This document shows positions 48,983 through 58,957 of a DNA stretch of 64,000 bases, in pieces; position 1 is the stretch's first letter; each line of letters begins with the position of its first letter. The stretch comes from Shewanella sp. MTB7. GTDB taxonomy: Bacteria; Pseudomonadota; Gammaproteobacteria; Enterobacterales; Shewanellaceae. The notes under the pieces are model-generated. The model was not told the DNA's origin. It searched no databases and was given only the letters and a program-made list of their open reading frames with translations. The translations under genes and the position numbers were made by a program. Where the stretch lies: NCBI RefSeq assembly GCF_027571385.1, contig NZ_CP085636.1, positions 2,356,001-2,420,000 of the forward strand, written 5' to 3'.

Positions 48983-50332
48983 ATGTCATTGAGTGCTGTG
49001 ATTGCCGTTAATCGTTTTGGCTATGGTGCAAAAGCAGGAGAGCTTGAACAAGCTAAACAAGATCCTAAATCATTCCTGATTAATCAGTTGCAGCCTATAT
49101 CGTTTAATCAAGATTTGCCGAACTCTCATCAATTGCTTCGGCAGTTGGCTCAATATCATCAAGAGAAAAAACAGGCTAAAAAACTTCGCAAAAAAACCAG
49201 TAACCAAGCTCCATTATCCTTTAAAAAAATTATGCCTTTTTTTCGCGCAAGCTACACTGAGCTCTGTGCCGACAGTATTCACCAGACTATAAGTTCATCA
49301 AATAGCATGATGTGGCGATTACTGGATTTTTTCTCCAATCATTTTAGTGTGTCGGCTCAAGGGCCTATGATGACCACGCTTGCGCCAACGCTAGAGCGAG
49401 AGGCCATAGCACCTTATCTGCTTGGTTCATTTTCTGACATGTTAGTGGCGGTGGTGCATCATCCTGCCATGCTCAAATACCTGAATAACGAACAATCATT
49501 TGGGCCGAACTCTAAAGCTGGCAAGAAGGGAAAAGGGTTAAATGAAAACCTTGCCCGTGAAATTCTCGAGTTACATACATTAGGTGTCAATAGCGGTTAT
49601 ACACAAGAAGATGTGATTGAACTGGCGAAAGGGATCAGTGGTTGGAGTATTGCTAAGCCGTCTATCGATGATAAGAATGGTTTTTACTACAGAAAAAGAG
49701 GCCATGAGCCAGGTCTGCGTAGGTTATTAAATAAGATCTATACCGAAAAGGGAGAGGCCCAAGGGATCGCAATGCTTAGAAGTTTGGCCATGGAGCCAAA
49801 AACCGCTGAGCATGTATGCTATAAACTCGCCCGTCATTTCATTGCCGACGAGCCATCTCGTGTACTGGTTAAGCGTTTAAGTGAGCGTTGGTTAGCAACA
49901 CAAGGGAACCTGCAACAAGTGGTGTTATCGCTTATCGATAGTCCTGAATCGTGGGCCCCCATCTCGCAGAAGTTTAAAAGTCCCCGTGAGCATTTGATCT
50001 CCACTTATCGGGGATTATCGTTATCGGTGAATAAGCCCAGAAAGCTTATCAGTATGCTCACTACTCTGGGACAGCAGCCATTTAAGGCTAATTCACCTAA
50101 AGGGTACGGTGATAATGAACTCAGTTGGAATGGGGCGAATGCCTTACTTGTGAGGATTGATTGGTCTGTTAATGTGGTACACAGAAAACGAAATATTGAA
50201 GTGAAACTACTAATCCCTCAGCTTTTTGGTCAGCAGATTTCAGAGAGATCATATTTGGAGATATCCCGAGCGGAGAGTCGTGAGAATGCCTTGGTTCTGC
50301 TATTGATGAGTCGGGACTTCTTAAGAAGGTAA
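48983..50332 (+). CDS. DUF1800 family protein
   Basis: The 449-residue protein starts AVIAVNRFGYGAKAGELEQA, the standard opening of DUF1800. It contains MMWRLLDFFSNHFSVSAQG, ENLAREILELHTLGVNSGYTQ (partly quoted) and YKLARHFIADEPS, the conserved core. No signal peptide is seen at this start, while family members are often exported. The DUF1501 gene follows 28 bases later; the two families nearly always occur as a pair. Function is not established. Confidence 0.9.
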   Translation: MSLSAVIAVNRFGYGAKAGELEQAKQDPKSFLINQLQPISFNQDLPNSHQLLRQLAQYHQEKKQAKKLRKKTSNQAPLSFKKIMPFFRASYTELCADSIHQTISSSNSMMWRLLDFFSNHFSVSAQGPMMTTLAPTLEREAIAPYLLGSFSDMLVAVVHHPAMLKYLNNEQSFGPNSKAGKKGKGLNENLAREILELHTLGVNSGYTQEDVIELAKGISGWSIAKPSIDDKNGFYYRKRGHEPGLRRLLNKIYTEKGEAQGIAMLRSLAMEPKTAEHVCYKLARHFIADEPSRVLVKRLSERWLATQGNLQQVVLSLIDSPESWAPISQKFKSPREHLISTYRGLSLSVNKPRKLISMLTTLGQQPFKANSPKGYGDNELSWNGANALLVRIDWSVNVVHRKRNIEVKLLIPQLFGQQISERSYLEISRAESRENALVLLLMSRDFLRR

Positions 50333-50360
50333 GAGTAAGAAGATAATAAGGATAAAGCAG

Positions 50361-51524
50361 ATGCAGCGGCGAGAATTTGTAAAACTCCTTGGAGGCAGCT
50401 TAGTTCTGATGCAAAGCCCGCAGTTGGCCTTTGCATTAGATAGCAAAGCTCCCCAAAAGCGTTTTATTTGGGTCATGCTTAGAGGGGCGTTAGATCCATT
50501 GCATACCGTTATCCCTGAATTTGATCCAGACTACAAAACGTTAAGACCAACATTATCGAGACAACTTGCAGGCTCAACGTTACCTTTATCAAGCGGGTTT
50601 AGCTTAAACCCTAATTTGGTCAATCTGCATAAATGGTATTGGGAGAAGGAGTTACTGCCTATTGTTGCTGTATCTACTGGTTACCAAGGCCGCTCCCATT
50701 TTGACGGTCAAGATTATTTGGAGAGTGGAACGGGCACACAGGATGTCGACTCTGGTTGGCTTGGGCGTTTAATGCATATCCAAAAAAGTGACTCGATTGC
50801 AATTTCATCTACCACCCCAATAAGTTTACGGGGCAGTGATAGGGTCAATAGTTGGTATCCCTCTAACTTTAAAGAGGCCAACGATGATATCTTACTCACC
50901 TTGATGAAGATGTATCAAGGTGATGAGCTGTTAAGCACTCATTTAGCCAGTGGTATAACGCTGAAAGAGAGTGCCATGCTATCAGCTAATCAACAGCGAA
51001 AAGACAGTCGACAATTCACTGAACTTGCCACTGCTTGCGCTAATCTGCTTATACAAAATGAACAGATGGGCTGCGCCATGCTTGAGGTTGGTGGTTGGGA
51101 TACTCATAACAACCAGCACACTAGGCTCAAACGCCAATTAAGCCAGTTAGATGCAGGATTGGCTGCACTTAAATTAGGTTTGGGAAAACAGTGGCAACAC
51201 ACAGTGGTTGCCATCGCGACAGAATTTGGTCGAACTGCAATCGAGAATGGTACTGGGGGTACAGATCATGGCTCGGGCAGTGTTATGTTTTTAGCTGGAG
51301 GCGCCGTTAACGGTGGAAAGATATTAGGCCAATGGCCTGGACTCTCACGGGATAATTTATATCAGCAGCGTGATCTTCAACCAACAAGCAATACTTTTAG
51401 CTGGTTAGCCAGCGTATTAAGCCAACATTGGCAGTTGACCGCTCCTCAGGTATCTCAGGTCTTTGCGAATACACCCGTGTACAAAACAAAGCTGATTGGA
51501 GCTTATACCAATCCCACTAAATAG
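50361..51524 (+). CDS. DUF1501 family protein with Tat signal
   Basis: The 387-residue protein starts MQRREFVKLLGGSLVLMQS, a twin-arginine signal (RREFVK), then PQLAFA. The alkaline-phosphatase-like fold is suggested by MLEVGGWDTHNNQHTRL and AIATEFGRTAIENGTGGTDH, matching the metal-site wording of DUF1501. It is exported folded and paired with the upstream DUF1800 gene. The role is unknown; a secreted hydrolase or matrix protein is possible. Confidence 0.9.
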   Translation: MQRREFVKLLGGSLVLMQSPQLAFALDSKAPQKRFIWVMLRGALDPLHTVIPEFDPDYKTLRPTLSRQLAGSTLPLSSGFSLNPNLVNLHKWYWEKELLPIVAVSTGYQGRSHFDGQDYLESGTGTQDVDSGWLGRLMHIQKSDSIAISSTTPISLRGSDRVNSWYPSNFKEANDDILLTLMKMYQGDELLSTHLASGITLKESAMLSANQQRKDSRQFTELATACANLLIQNEQMGCAMLEVGGWDTHNNQHTRLKRQLSQLDAGLAALKLGLGKQWQHTVVAIATEFGRTAIENGTGGTDHGSGSVMFLAGGAVNGGKILGQWPGLSRDNLYQQRDLQPTSNTFSWLASVLSQHWQLTAPQVSQVFANTPVYKTKLIGAYTNPTK

Positions 51525-51732
51525 GTGATCAATTCAGAGATGCTCAGGTTTAAATGCCTTTATCAACGTATGGTTTGAGTTTGTGCAATATTTTTTAGCG
51601 ACGTTTAACGCAAAAATAGATTGCTTGTTCGTTCGATAACTTGCACGAAGTAACATACTGAAGATTATTGACCGTGATAATCCGCCCAGCAGAAGAGTTG
51701 CAACTCATATAATAATGAAAACGGGATGATGA

Positions 51733-51927
51733 TTGAAGGTACTATTGTTAGCAAACCTATGGCCATGCATAGATAGGCTGGGCATTGAAGAGAAGATTAT
51801 GACGGCTGAGACTGCATCGAACTTAGATGAGTATGCAGCAAATTTTCAATCTGCAAATAAGGAACAGAATAGGAAGTTATGTGATGTAGCCATAAAATTT
51901 GCTCGAGTCAGTGATTTTGGAAAATAA
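51733..51927 (+). CDS. Doubtful small ORF
   Basis: A TTG-led frame of 64 codons (or 42 from ATG 51799, MTAETASNLDEY) has no strong ribosome site and no recognised family. A 14-base inverted repeat follows its stop, which could end a transcript and slightly supports a gene. It could equally be chance. Confidence 0.25.
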   Translation: MKVLLLANLWPCIDRLGIEEKIMTAETASNLDEYAANFQSANKEQNRKLCDVAIKFARVSDFGK

Positions 51928-51945
51928 TCTTATGAACTTTTAAGT

Positions 51946-51978
51946 GAAAGCTTATTATGTTTCTCATAATAAGCTTTC
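51946..51978. terminator. Long stem-loop, possible terminator
   Basis: GAAAGCTTATTATG and CATAATAAGCTTTC form a perfect 14-base stem with a five-base loop. The tail is only TT, so termination on the plus strand would be weak. It lies between the doubtful small ORF and the end of the DUF4331 gene. Confidence 0.5.
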
Positions 51979-52070
51979 TTGACTAATTTACAGTAAGAAA
52001 TATTTATATCTCATTTGCACTTACCTATATCAATGACTATGAATTTCGCTGCTACATTGTCCTTTTACCA

Positions 52071-53147
52071 TTAGTTCTTAATGGGGACAACATAGGGAAA
52101 CGACTCGGGGTGACGATTAAACGTATTGGCATGATCTGTTACCTCTCTGCCAACAAAAATGCTGAGTGCAGCATCCATTGCATCATCACTGGGTTTACGG
52201 CCATTGATCTTCTCAAAAGTATAAGCAGCCTCTGTTCCTACATTGTATGGGATCATATCCGGTAGCAGTTTTACGGCTACTGAATCTGCGTATGCAACTG
52301 GGCTTGGCAATTTATTATCGAGAGTCACTGCTCGTAATACCGTGCCGGATACAGCATAGGCGCGGGTTAAATCAGAATCGGGACGGTGTTGAATATGCTC
52401 TGATATTTCCATTTTATTATTGACCATAAACATATGTGTCATCAAAGGGTTAGCAAGCCTATTCACCTGAACCCACTGATCGACGTTGTACATGGCAGTT
52501 GTGGCATAGACATGGATGTTCCCAGGTAGCATGGTGTTTGGGACTTCAACAACAATAACGCTGCTTTGGAAATCTTTAAACAGATCGACGCCTTTATCAA
52601 AAGCTGGAAGTGCCAATGTACCTTCTCCAAGGAGTTGAGTCATAAAACCAATAATGCCCTCAGAGTTGCCGACAAAAGTATCATGTGCAGCTCCGGACCA
52701 GACTCGGATACCATCGTTGAATGTGGACGCTTTGCCTACTGTAGCTTTACCTATTACTCTTCCTTTAGCACCTACCGCTTGGTTAGCCCCCTCTACAATG
52801 CCAAATACTAATTTGTCTTTGTCCAGATAGGCGGTGATCGTGATCCCGCCTTTTTTGAACTCCTTATCGCTGGCAATGTGGAAACTATATACGCCATTTT
52901 CACCAAAGGCTGCATTACCATCCGTGCCGGTTGTTGGGTTGACGTTCATCATAAAGGCTGTGTAACCACTTTGTTCAGATTCAAATACAAACATGTCGGT
53001 TAAATCAAACTGCGGGTTCTTCACCGCAAGCTCACTCTCAAAGTGATGACTTGCAAATGCAGGCGTCATTTGGAATATGGCACCTACTAATAAAACCAGA
53101 GCACTGGTTATTAATCCTGTTTTTAATCTGTTTATATAAACGGACAT
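52071..53147 (-). CDS. DUF4331 family secreted protein
   Basis: The 358-residue protein has a Sec signal ending in MTPAFA before SHHFESELAVKNPQFDLTDM, the typical opening of DUF4331 (SSHRE-like, then DxTD). Further family phrases are NVNPTTGTDGNAAF, YSFHIASDKEF and QWVQVNRLANPLMTHMF. The function is unknown. An AraC-type regulator is divergent across 349 bases, which is the most likely controller of this gene. Confidence 0.88.
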   Translation of the reverse strand: MSVYINRLKTGLITSALVLLVGAIFQMTPAFASHHFESELAVKNPQFDLTDMFVFESEQSGYTAFMMNVNPTTGTDGNAAFGENGVYSFHIASDKEFKKGGITITAYLDKDKLVFGIVEGANQAVGAKGRVIGKATVGKASTFNDGIRVWSGAAHDTFVGNSEGIIGFMTQLLGEGTLALPAFDKGVDLFKDFQSSVIVVEVPNTMLPGNIHVYATTAMYNVDQWVQVNRLANPLMTHMFMVNNKMEISEHIQHRPDSDLTRAYAVSGTVLRAVTLDNKLPSPVAYADSVAVKLLPDMIPYNVGTEAAYTFEKINGRKPSDDAMDAALSIFVGREVTDHANTFNRHPESFPYVVPIKN

Positions 53148-53496
53148 GTCAGATTCCTTAGCTTAGTCATTTAAAATATTTATCTTAGTTGTTGTTAAAT
53201 ATCAAAACAAATAACTGCCTTTTTGTCACGTACTAAACTTATAGTGGCTGCTGGTGCGTATTATGCGGCTGTTTGTGTTGCGCCTTGTTTTTAATGTTAT
53301 ATTCAAGTTTCAACCATGGTTCTCAGTCACTTACCAACTGCAGGATCTATGGTTAATTTAGAGAGAATCTTGAATAGTCCAAATGATATTAGGGGCATTA
53401 TTTAGGATTTAATTCGCACTATCCATGACGCATGAGGTGTCTTTTATGTCACATCGTACATTTTATTGTTTAATGGTGAGGTAAAGGTGTATTCCT
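53148..53496. promoter_or_regulatory. Divergent promoter region of the DUF4331 and AraC genes
   Basis: 349 bases without an ORF separate two divergent genes. It must hold both promoters and is long enough for several AraC-type sites. I did not identify a specific operator by eye. Confidence 0.4.
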
Positions 53497-54471
53497 ATGA
53501 ACATGTCGAATAAAAATCTTGAACTTAATGGTGTGCGGGATCTTAGTCTGGAGAAGGGGCCATATCTGGACGTTCTTTCTGATGTTCTGCGTGCTATTAG
53601 ACTTTATGCTAGCAGTTACTACTGCGCTGAGTTTTCCTCTCCTTGGGGAATCGATGAACCACAGGCTGAATGTGGAACGTTTCATGTGGTGATACGCGGT
53701 AGCGCTTGGCTTACAGTACCTGAGCAAACCAGCCCAATTTTTCTATCGGCAGGGGATATCATCGCTTTTCCCACTGGCTCACCTCACCAAGTTAGCGATC
53801 AGCCTGACAGCCAAATGATGCCCGGTAATGAGGTGTTACAGAGGATACGGTCGAACAAGAGCCCCTTTTCTGACGGACAGAATGTGGTGACGCTTTTGTG
53901 TGGTTACTTTCAATACCAAACAGATACTTATTTGCCCCTATTACGTGATATGCCGTCCATGTTACATATTAAAACAGAGGAGGAGCCTGAACTCGCTTGG
54001 CTTAATCATTTGATTAGGACATTGGCCTATGAATCTCGCTCACTGTTGCCGGGAAATGCTGTGGTGGTCGATCGTCTCACTGAAGTGCTGGTGATTCAGT
54101 TATTGCGCTGGCATATGAATCATCAACAAAACCCCCTTGGTTACTTTCAAGCCCTAGCCGATGACAAACTCAGTCGAGCGCTTAGTCTAATTCATCAACA
54201 GCCGTCTAAGCTCTGGACTGTTGAAGCTCTGGGGCGCTCAGTGTCTATGTCACGCACCTCTTTTGCAAACCGCTTTCAATCTATCGTGGGCATGACGCCG
54301 TTAGCTTATTTGAGCCAGTGGCGGATGCACATAGCTTATGGATTACTTGCAGAAGGCAACGAATCTATGTTGAGTATTGCAGAACAGGTAGGGTATAAAT
54401 CTGAGGCTTCATTTGGCAAAGCATTTAAGAAAATTGTTGGCATTAGCCCAGGAAAAGTCCCTAAGAAATGA
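53497..54471 (+). CDS. AraC-family regulator with cupin-type N-terminal domain
   Basis: The N-terminal half of the 324-residue protein is an AraC cupin (CGTFHVVIRGSAWLTVPEQ, then GDIIAFPTGSPHQVSD), a fold that senses a small ligand. The C-terminal half has two helix-turn-helix motifs (WTVEALGRSVSMSRTSFANRF and MLSIAEQVGYKSEASFGKAF) ending in a PGKVPKK tail. It is divergent from the DUF4331 gene, the probable target; the ligand is unknown. Confidence 0.9.
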   Translation: MNMSNKNLELNGVRDLSLEKGPYLDVLSDVLRAIRLYASSYYCAEFSSPWGIDEPQAECGTFHVVIRGSAWLTVPEQTSPIFLSAGDIIAFPTGSPHQVSDQPDSQMMPGNEVLQRIRSNKSPFSDGQNVVTLLCGYFQYQTDTYLPLLRDMPSMLHIKTEEEPELAWLNHLIRTLAYESRSLLPGNAVVVDRLTEVLVIQLLRWHMNHQQNPLGYFQALADDKLSRALSLIHQQPSKLWTVEALGRSVSMSRTSFANRFQSIVGMTPLAYLSQWRMHIAYGLLAEGNESMLSIAEQVGYKSEASFGKAFKKIVGISPGKVPKK

Positions 54472-54589
54472 TGATGACTTGCAGCACAAACAGAGTACAT
54501 GCTTAACGATTCGTATTGGTCGAGCTTCCACATCAAACAGAGACTGTATTACTATGATATAAAATGGATTTTTTATTAGCTAAACAATG

Positions 54590-54618
54590 AAAAACGCAGT
54601 GAGTGACTGCGCTTTTTT
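54590..54618. terminator. Bidirectional terminator
   Basis: CGCAGT and ACTGCG flank a GAGTG loop with A residues before and T6 after. It sits between the AraC gene and the convergent lipoprotein gene. Confidence 0.8.
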
Positions 54619-54636
54619 GCGAACTTAACTGACATT

Positions 54637-55173
54637 TTATTCATTCATTGTCAGTGACTGCTGCTCTAGATTAGTATCATATTGCCAGAGCTGGTAACTA
54701 GGGGCGCTACCATCATAATGCCAGATAACCACCATTAATTTACTTTGATGGTTAGCTACTTTTATGTTCGCTGACAAGTTGCCTTCATCTAGTGGCCCTC
54801 TGTATAAACAAGAGTCGTAATCCACTTTGTAACTACTGCCTGAAACCTGATAGTCACCGCAGAGTGAAAAGTAGGCTCGTTGTTGATTATTCATTGCAAC
54901 ATCGATATCCAACTGATAGGAGGACTCGATAATATTATCTGCAGCGATCACCAGATCATCTAGTGAGGTCGGCGCTGTCACGGGATCTGGATCCGGTGTT
55001 GTGATTGGGGCTGATATGGCTTCTCCACCTCCATCGCCTCCACCACAACCACCTACTAACCCTATGAGAGTAAAAGCAATGATTATACCAAGCGGATTAA
55101 GTTGCTCAGTCACTGACTTTTGACTCTGTGCTCTGTTCTTTTGCTTAGAAGTGACAACTGTTTGGTTAGTCAT
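54637..55173 (-). CDS. Putative membrane-anchored or lipoprotein, downstream of the LruC gene
   Basis: The 178-residue protein has a polar start, a hydrophobic segment (LGIIIAFTLIGLVGGCGG) with a lipobox-like LVGGC near residue 43, a Gly-rich then Pro/Asp-rich linker, and a C-terminal domain with two Cys and aromatic residues. The 27-residue region ahead of the hydrophobic part is long for a lipoprotein signal. It starts 14 bases after the LruC-protein gene, so the two form an operon. Family is unknown. Confidence 0.7.
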   Translation of the reverse strand: MTNQTVVTSKQKNRAQSQKSVTEQLNPLGIIIAFTLIGLVGGCGGGDGGGEAISAPITTPDPDPVTAPTSLDDLVIAADNIIESSYQLDIDVAMNNQQRAYFSLCGDYQVSGSSYKVDYDSCLYRGPLDEGNLSANIKVANHQSKLMVVIWHYDGSAPSYQLWQYDTNLEQQSLTMNE

Positions 55174-55187
55174 AGTGAGTTCCTTAG

Positions 55188-57335
55188 CTATTGCTCAGTA
55201 AATATCAATGAATTTGTAGGATTGGTGTACCAGGTTTCATTTGTATCGCCAGTGCTATCAGCGGCAAAATCAACAAAGTCAGTATAAGCACTATCGAGAC
55301 GCTTTTTTTCCATAGGGTGTTGCCAATCGGATGGCACTTCTAATGCCCATGCCATGCCATTGTCAGTGAGGAAGTACTGTCCAGCACTAGAATTGGCGGC
55401 GTCATCTCTAGCACCTAGGTAGGCAGATTCAAATTTATCGGTTGGAGCTCGATTTTTTAAGTGAACTTCCCATTTTCTACCTGGATTATTACCACCTGTA
55501 TAATATTTTGCTATCTCACCATGGTCGGTATTTGGTGTGGCAAAAATAAAGGGATCATAGGGGAATTCAGGCATTGAAGTTTTATCAACGGGAGTGTCGA
55601 AAGGAATACTCATTTCCCAGGTCGAACGGTAAGCACTACCGCAGCCTGATTCAGTTCTGAGGTAAGTACACCCATGGGCTATGGTGACATGATCTGATAA
55701 GTCTTGTGTAAAGATAAATACGGCATTGCTTTGTTCAGTTTCTAAGGTTGATTCCGATTGGGTGATGCCATCAATATTCCAGTTTATTAAGCTCTCTTTT
55801 ACCTTACTTCGGGCTACACCGGGGAGTTGAACACCAAAACCGTTGTGGTATGCGGCTCCCATTGCCGCTAGTTGCATAGTTAATGCTATGCGTCGTACCT
55901 TATCGTCTTTGACATATTCCGCAATACGTAATTTCACAACAACATCATTCATATCAAAGTCACCTTGATCTGGGTAAAGATCTTCATAGGCCAAGGAGGT
56001 AAATGTTGAAGAGGAGGGATAATAGTTAATCGAGACTCCAGTTTCGGTTAAAGTGATAGGGTAATCTTCCACTTCCCCGTCACCTATACCACCAGTCGAG
56101 GCAATATCTTGTTGAGTACTGAGGCGAAAACGAGCCCAAGTACCTCCTGTTTCTGCCCAACTCGGGATATCAATAACGATGGTATTGCTACCATCATCTA
56201 AGGGTTCAGCGAGGACGACTTGCTCCTCTAATTCAAATTCACCATTTTGATTTAGATCTATCCAGCCGTTAAGGTAACCATCATCACCTGTGACATCGAC
56301 GAGCAAAATGGCTTGTTCACCAATTTCAAATCCTGTTGGCATACTTACGCCATCTTCATCGTCAGATCCATCACTGGCATCGTCACTTAAGGGGTATGTG
56401 TACCCATCAGATTCATTATCAATACTGCTACCTAAATAAAAACCTGAAACAATGGTGTGCCTTGCACCATTACTATCCATTAAAGTGCCATAACTGTCAG
56501 GTGCATCACCAAAGTCGACATTGTTCCCAATAGGCACCTCTGCTAGGGCACAACGAGCGCCATCATTACTTGATGATGATGGACCATAGGCAAACAGTTC
56601 AGCCGTTGGTGATGCCTGCTCTACATTAACGCGATAAATATTTCCGTTGGCATTATTACTGGTATAAAGATTACCACTAGGGTCAAAAAATTGGGCACCA
56701 AAAATAAAATTACCTGAAGTGGAGCTCGCGACTGTGCCTAAGTTTGTTGACGACCCATCAGCGGGATCGATGCGGAGTAGTTTACCTGTGCTGCCATTGG
56801 TGATTGCATAGATATAACCATCGGTTGGGTGAAAGGCTAAATCAGTAATATTATAGGTAGCGTTAGTGTTACTACCTGAGACTCTAGTCATGTTGTAGCT
56901 ACTTGGATCACCGAGGGGAATGGTGAAAAGACCTTTACCTTTGCGATATCCGTACCAAGTGTTTTCATTGATAGCAATATCACCTACATATATGTTACCA
57001 GCGCTTGCAGAGGCGCTATCTTTGGTGATGGTAAGTGGAACTATTTGATAGTCATCACCTGTTTTTCCTAAGGTCGCATTCTGATAATCCCAGCCATAGA
57101 TATAGTTATCATGATAATTAAATCCAACACCGTTATAGGACTTAGTTGTGCCCATATCATTTTCTAATACTGTGTAACTACCCGTTGCCAGATCAACACC
57201 ATATGTTTTTGGGACAGATGAGGGAGTTTGAATAATAAAAGCTTGGGTAGGGCAGGCTTCAAATTCATCAGCCCAACTTATCCCTTGGGTGAATAGCATG
57301 CCACTACAAATCATTAATGAGTATGTTTTTTTCAT
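55188..57335 (-). CDS. LruC-domain secreted protein with GEVED domain
   Basis: The 715-residue protein has a Sec signal (cut near SWADE). Its N-terminal part is a propeller-like domain with repeated phrases such as DLAFHPTDGYIYAITNGSTG, then a GEVED domain (GWIDLNQNGEFE to GGIGDGEVEDYPITL). The C-terminal LruC domain opens with YEDLYPDQGDFDMNDVVV. LruC proteins are surface or secreted proteins of unknown role, described in leptospires and common in Vibrio and Shewanella. The acidic DxDxN loops suggest calcium binding. A lipoprotein gene follows in the operon. Confidence 0.9.
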   Translation of the reverse strand: MKKTYSLMICSGMLFTQGISWADEFEACPTQAFIIQTPSSVPKTYGVDLATGSYTVLENDMGTTKSYNGVGFNYHDNYIYGWDYQNATLGKTGDDYQIVPLTITKDSASASAGNIYVGDIAINENTWYGYRKGKGLFTIPLGDPSSYNMTRVSGSNTNATYNITDLAFHPTDGYIYAITNGSTGKLLRIDPADGSSTNLGTVASSTSGNFIFGAQFFDPSGNLYTSNNANGNIYRVNVEQASPTAELFAYGPSSSSNDGARCALAEVPIGNNVDFGDAPDSYGTLMDSNGARHTIVSGFYLGSSIDNESDGYTYPLSDDASDGSDDEDGVSMPTGFEIGEQAILLVDVTGDDGYLNGWIDLNQNGEFELEEQVVLAEPLDDGSNTIVIDIPSWAETGGTWARFRLSTQQDIASTGGIGDGEVEDYPITLTETGVSINYYPSSSTFTSLAYEDLYPDQGDFDMNDVVVKLRIAEYVKDDKVRRIALTMQLAAMGAAYHNGFGVQLPGVARSKVKESLINWNIDGITQSESTLETEQSNAVFIFTQDLSDHVTIAHGCTYLRTESGCGSAYRSTWEMSIPFDTPVDKTSMPEFPYDPFIFATPNTDHGEIAKYYTGGNNPGRKWEVHLKNRAPTDKFESAYLGARDDAANSSAGQYFLTDNGMAWALEVPSDWQHPMEKKRLDSAYTDFVDFAADSTGDTNETWYTNPTNSLIFTEQ

Positions 57336-57882
57336 TAGGATTTCCTTATTGTATTTAGCTAACGTTTACTCTGCAGACTCCATGCCAAAATTATTTACCA
57401 ATAAATACAGTTGGTTACAATGGTTTTGGTTTAGGGGTGAATAAATGTGTTGCAAGTTGCAAATCAAGTTGCAGATCTGATGAGGCAAAAATGTAATAAG
57501 CCTTCGAATGAAGTCTGATGACATTTTCTGGTTTAGCTTTAAGCTGAGTTTGGTACAGGGTTTGATTGTTGAAAGTTGTACCTTTCATTGTCGTTTATCG
57601 CCTCCAGCGGGATATGCACTTTTTCTTTGAGAAGGTTCTAGGAGAGGGGATCACTTCGCGTTCGCTCACCCTGTTTGGGAAACTCACCACCGCATCTACT
57701 TCTACATCTATTTATCTATCTCTTTGATTTTTGACTTGTCAGAGTAAGCCGAAAACCCCCCTTCAATGTTAGAGATAATTACCAGTGGTTCTCGTGCTAA
57801 CGTATTAGTCTTAATTTTGTTAGGAATATAAGACGCCTATGGCAGCCACATAGAACTCTTTTGAGTCACTCACTGTTTATTT
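57336..57882. other. Intergenic region before the ISL3 relic, no gene seen
   Basis: 547 bases without a supported ORF. The left end should hold the promoter of the LruC gene and contains three close copies of AGTTGCA near 57455-57475. The rest may be debris of insertion events. Confidence 0.4.
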
Positions 57883-58555
57883 GTGGGTCTTCGTCGAAAA
57901 TGGTGGGAAACACAACTTTTAAGATCAACTCCCCAATACGTTTTCTCATCCAAGTTACTTATGAACGAAACAGCTTTATATCAAAAAACCTTAGACTCAA
58001 AAGCACCATGGCTAGTCTCTGACGTTCAGTTTGATGAACAACATCAAAGTATTACGGTGATTGTGAACTATGTACATAGAGGTTATTTAGTTTGCCCCGT
58101 TTGCCAGCTTTCACTCCACAATTCCGTGAATTCATTGCCTGAACCATGGCTATCAGACACCTCAAATTCCCTAGGTTTACGAGAGTAGCCGCCACACTGA
58201 ACTACTCGAAGTGGGAGTGTTGGCGATGTTAGTCATGAGTATGTTAAATGTGGTTAGTAAATTCTTTAAATTAAGCTGGGAAGCAATTGATCGGATAATG
58301 GAAAGGGACGTTTTTAGGAGGGAGCATATCGAACAACTTGCTCGATTGAGTCATTGTTAATTGACGAAACAGCCATTAAAAAAGGACGAGAATACGTTAC
58401 CGTACTTTCCAACTTTCATGGACAAGTGTTAGCCGTTTCAGATCACCGATCTAAACTCAGTTTTAACGCCTGTTTTTAGCAATTGCCTTCAGATGCGAAA
58501 TCAAAAACTAAAACCATCTGTATGGACATGAGACCTGCGGATTATCTCCTTTGAT
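57883..58555 (+). mobile_element. ISL3-family insertion sequence relic
   Basis: The left end begins near GGGTCTTCGTCGAAAATGG, which looks like an ISL3-type terminal repeat. The transposase is readable in pieces: MNETALYQ at 57961 with WLVSDVQFDEQHQ and CPVCQL (the N-terminal zinc region), a frameshift near 58150, and then LIDETAIKKGREYVTVLSNF and KTKTICMDMRPA (58358-58540), which match the catalytic Asp segments. There are stops and deletions throughout, and no matching right end was found. The element is dead. Confidence 0.75.
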
Positions 58556-58957
58556 ATGTGAAGAGGCTCAACGAACAGCCTCTTCTGGTTTAAGCCAAGA
58601 CACAGCTTACCTGCTGCCCATTGCCAAGAAAGATTGAATAAGCCTAGCAATGTCTTCAGAATGTCGTCTAAAAAGGTACCTTGTTCTTTGAGGCATGCAT
58701 GATGTCCAAAGATGTATTATCTAATAGGACCACCTATAGCCCTGCAATAACCACACACAATGAGCTAAATAGTACATCAAAAAGTGGGTAGTTGTTTTTT
58801 ACACTTTAGAGATTGCCATGGATCCTGCAAAACGTTGCTTGTATAACTCAATATGTATGTTTAACTCCCTCTAAAAAGGAGTATAAGAGCACAGATAAAA
58901 AACGATCGCCAAACACACTTTCAAATTAGATAAAAAAACGTTCACATCTAACCTCGA
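58556..58957. other. Intergenic region after the ISL3 relic
   Basis: About 400 bases with no supported gene. GAGGCT..AGCCTC near 58562-58583 forms a short hairpin followed by TTCT. The rest is AT-rich and lies beyond the 3' end of dld. Confidence 0.4.
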
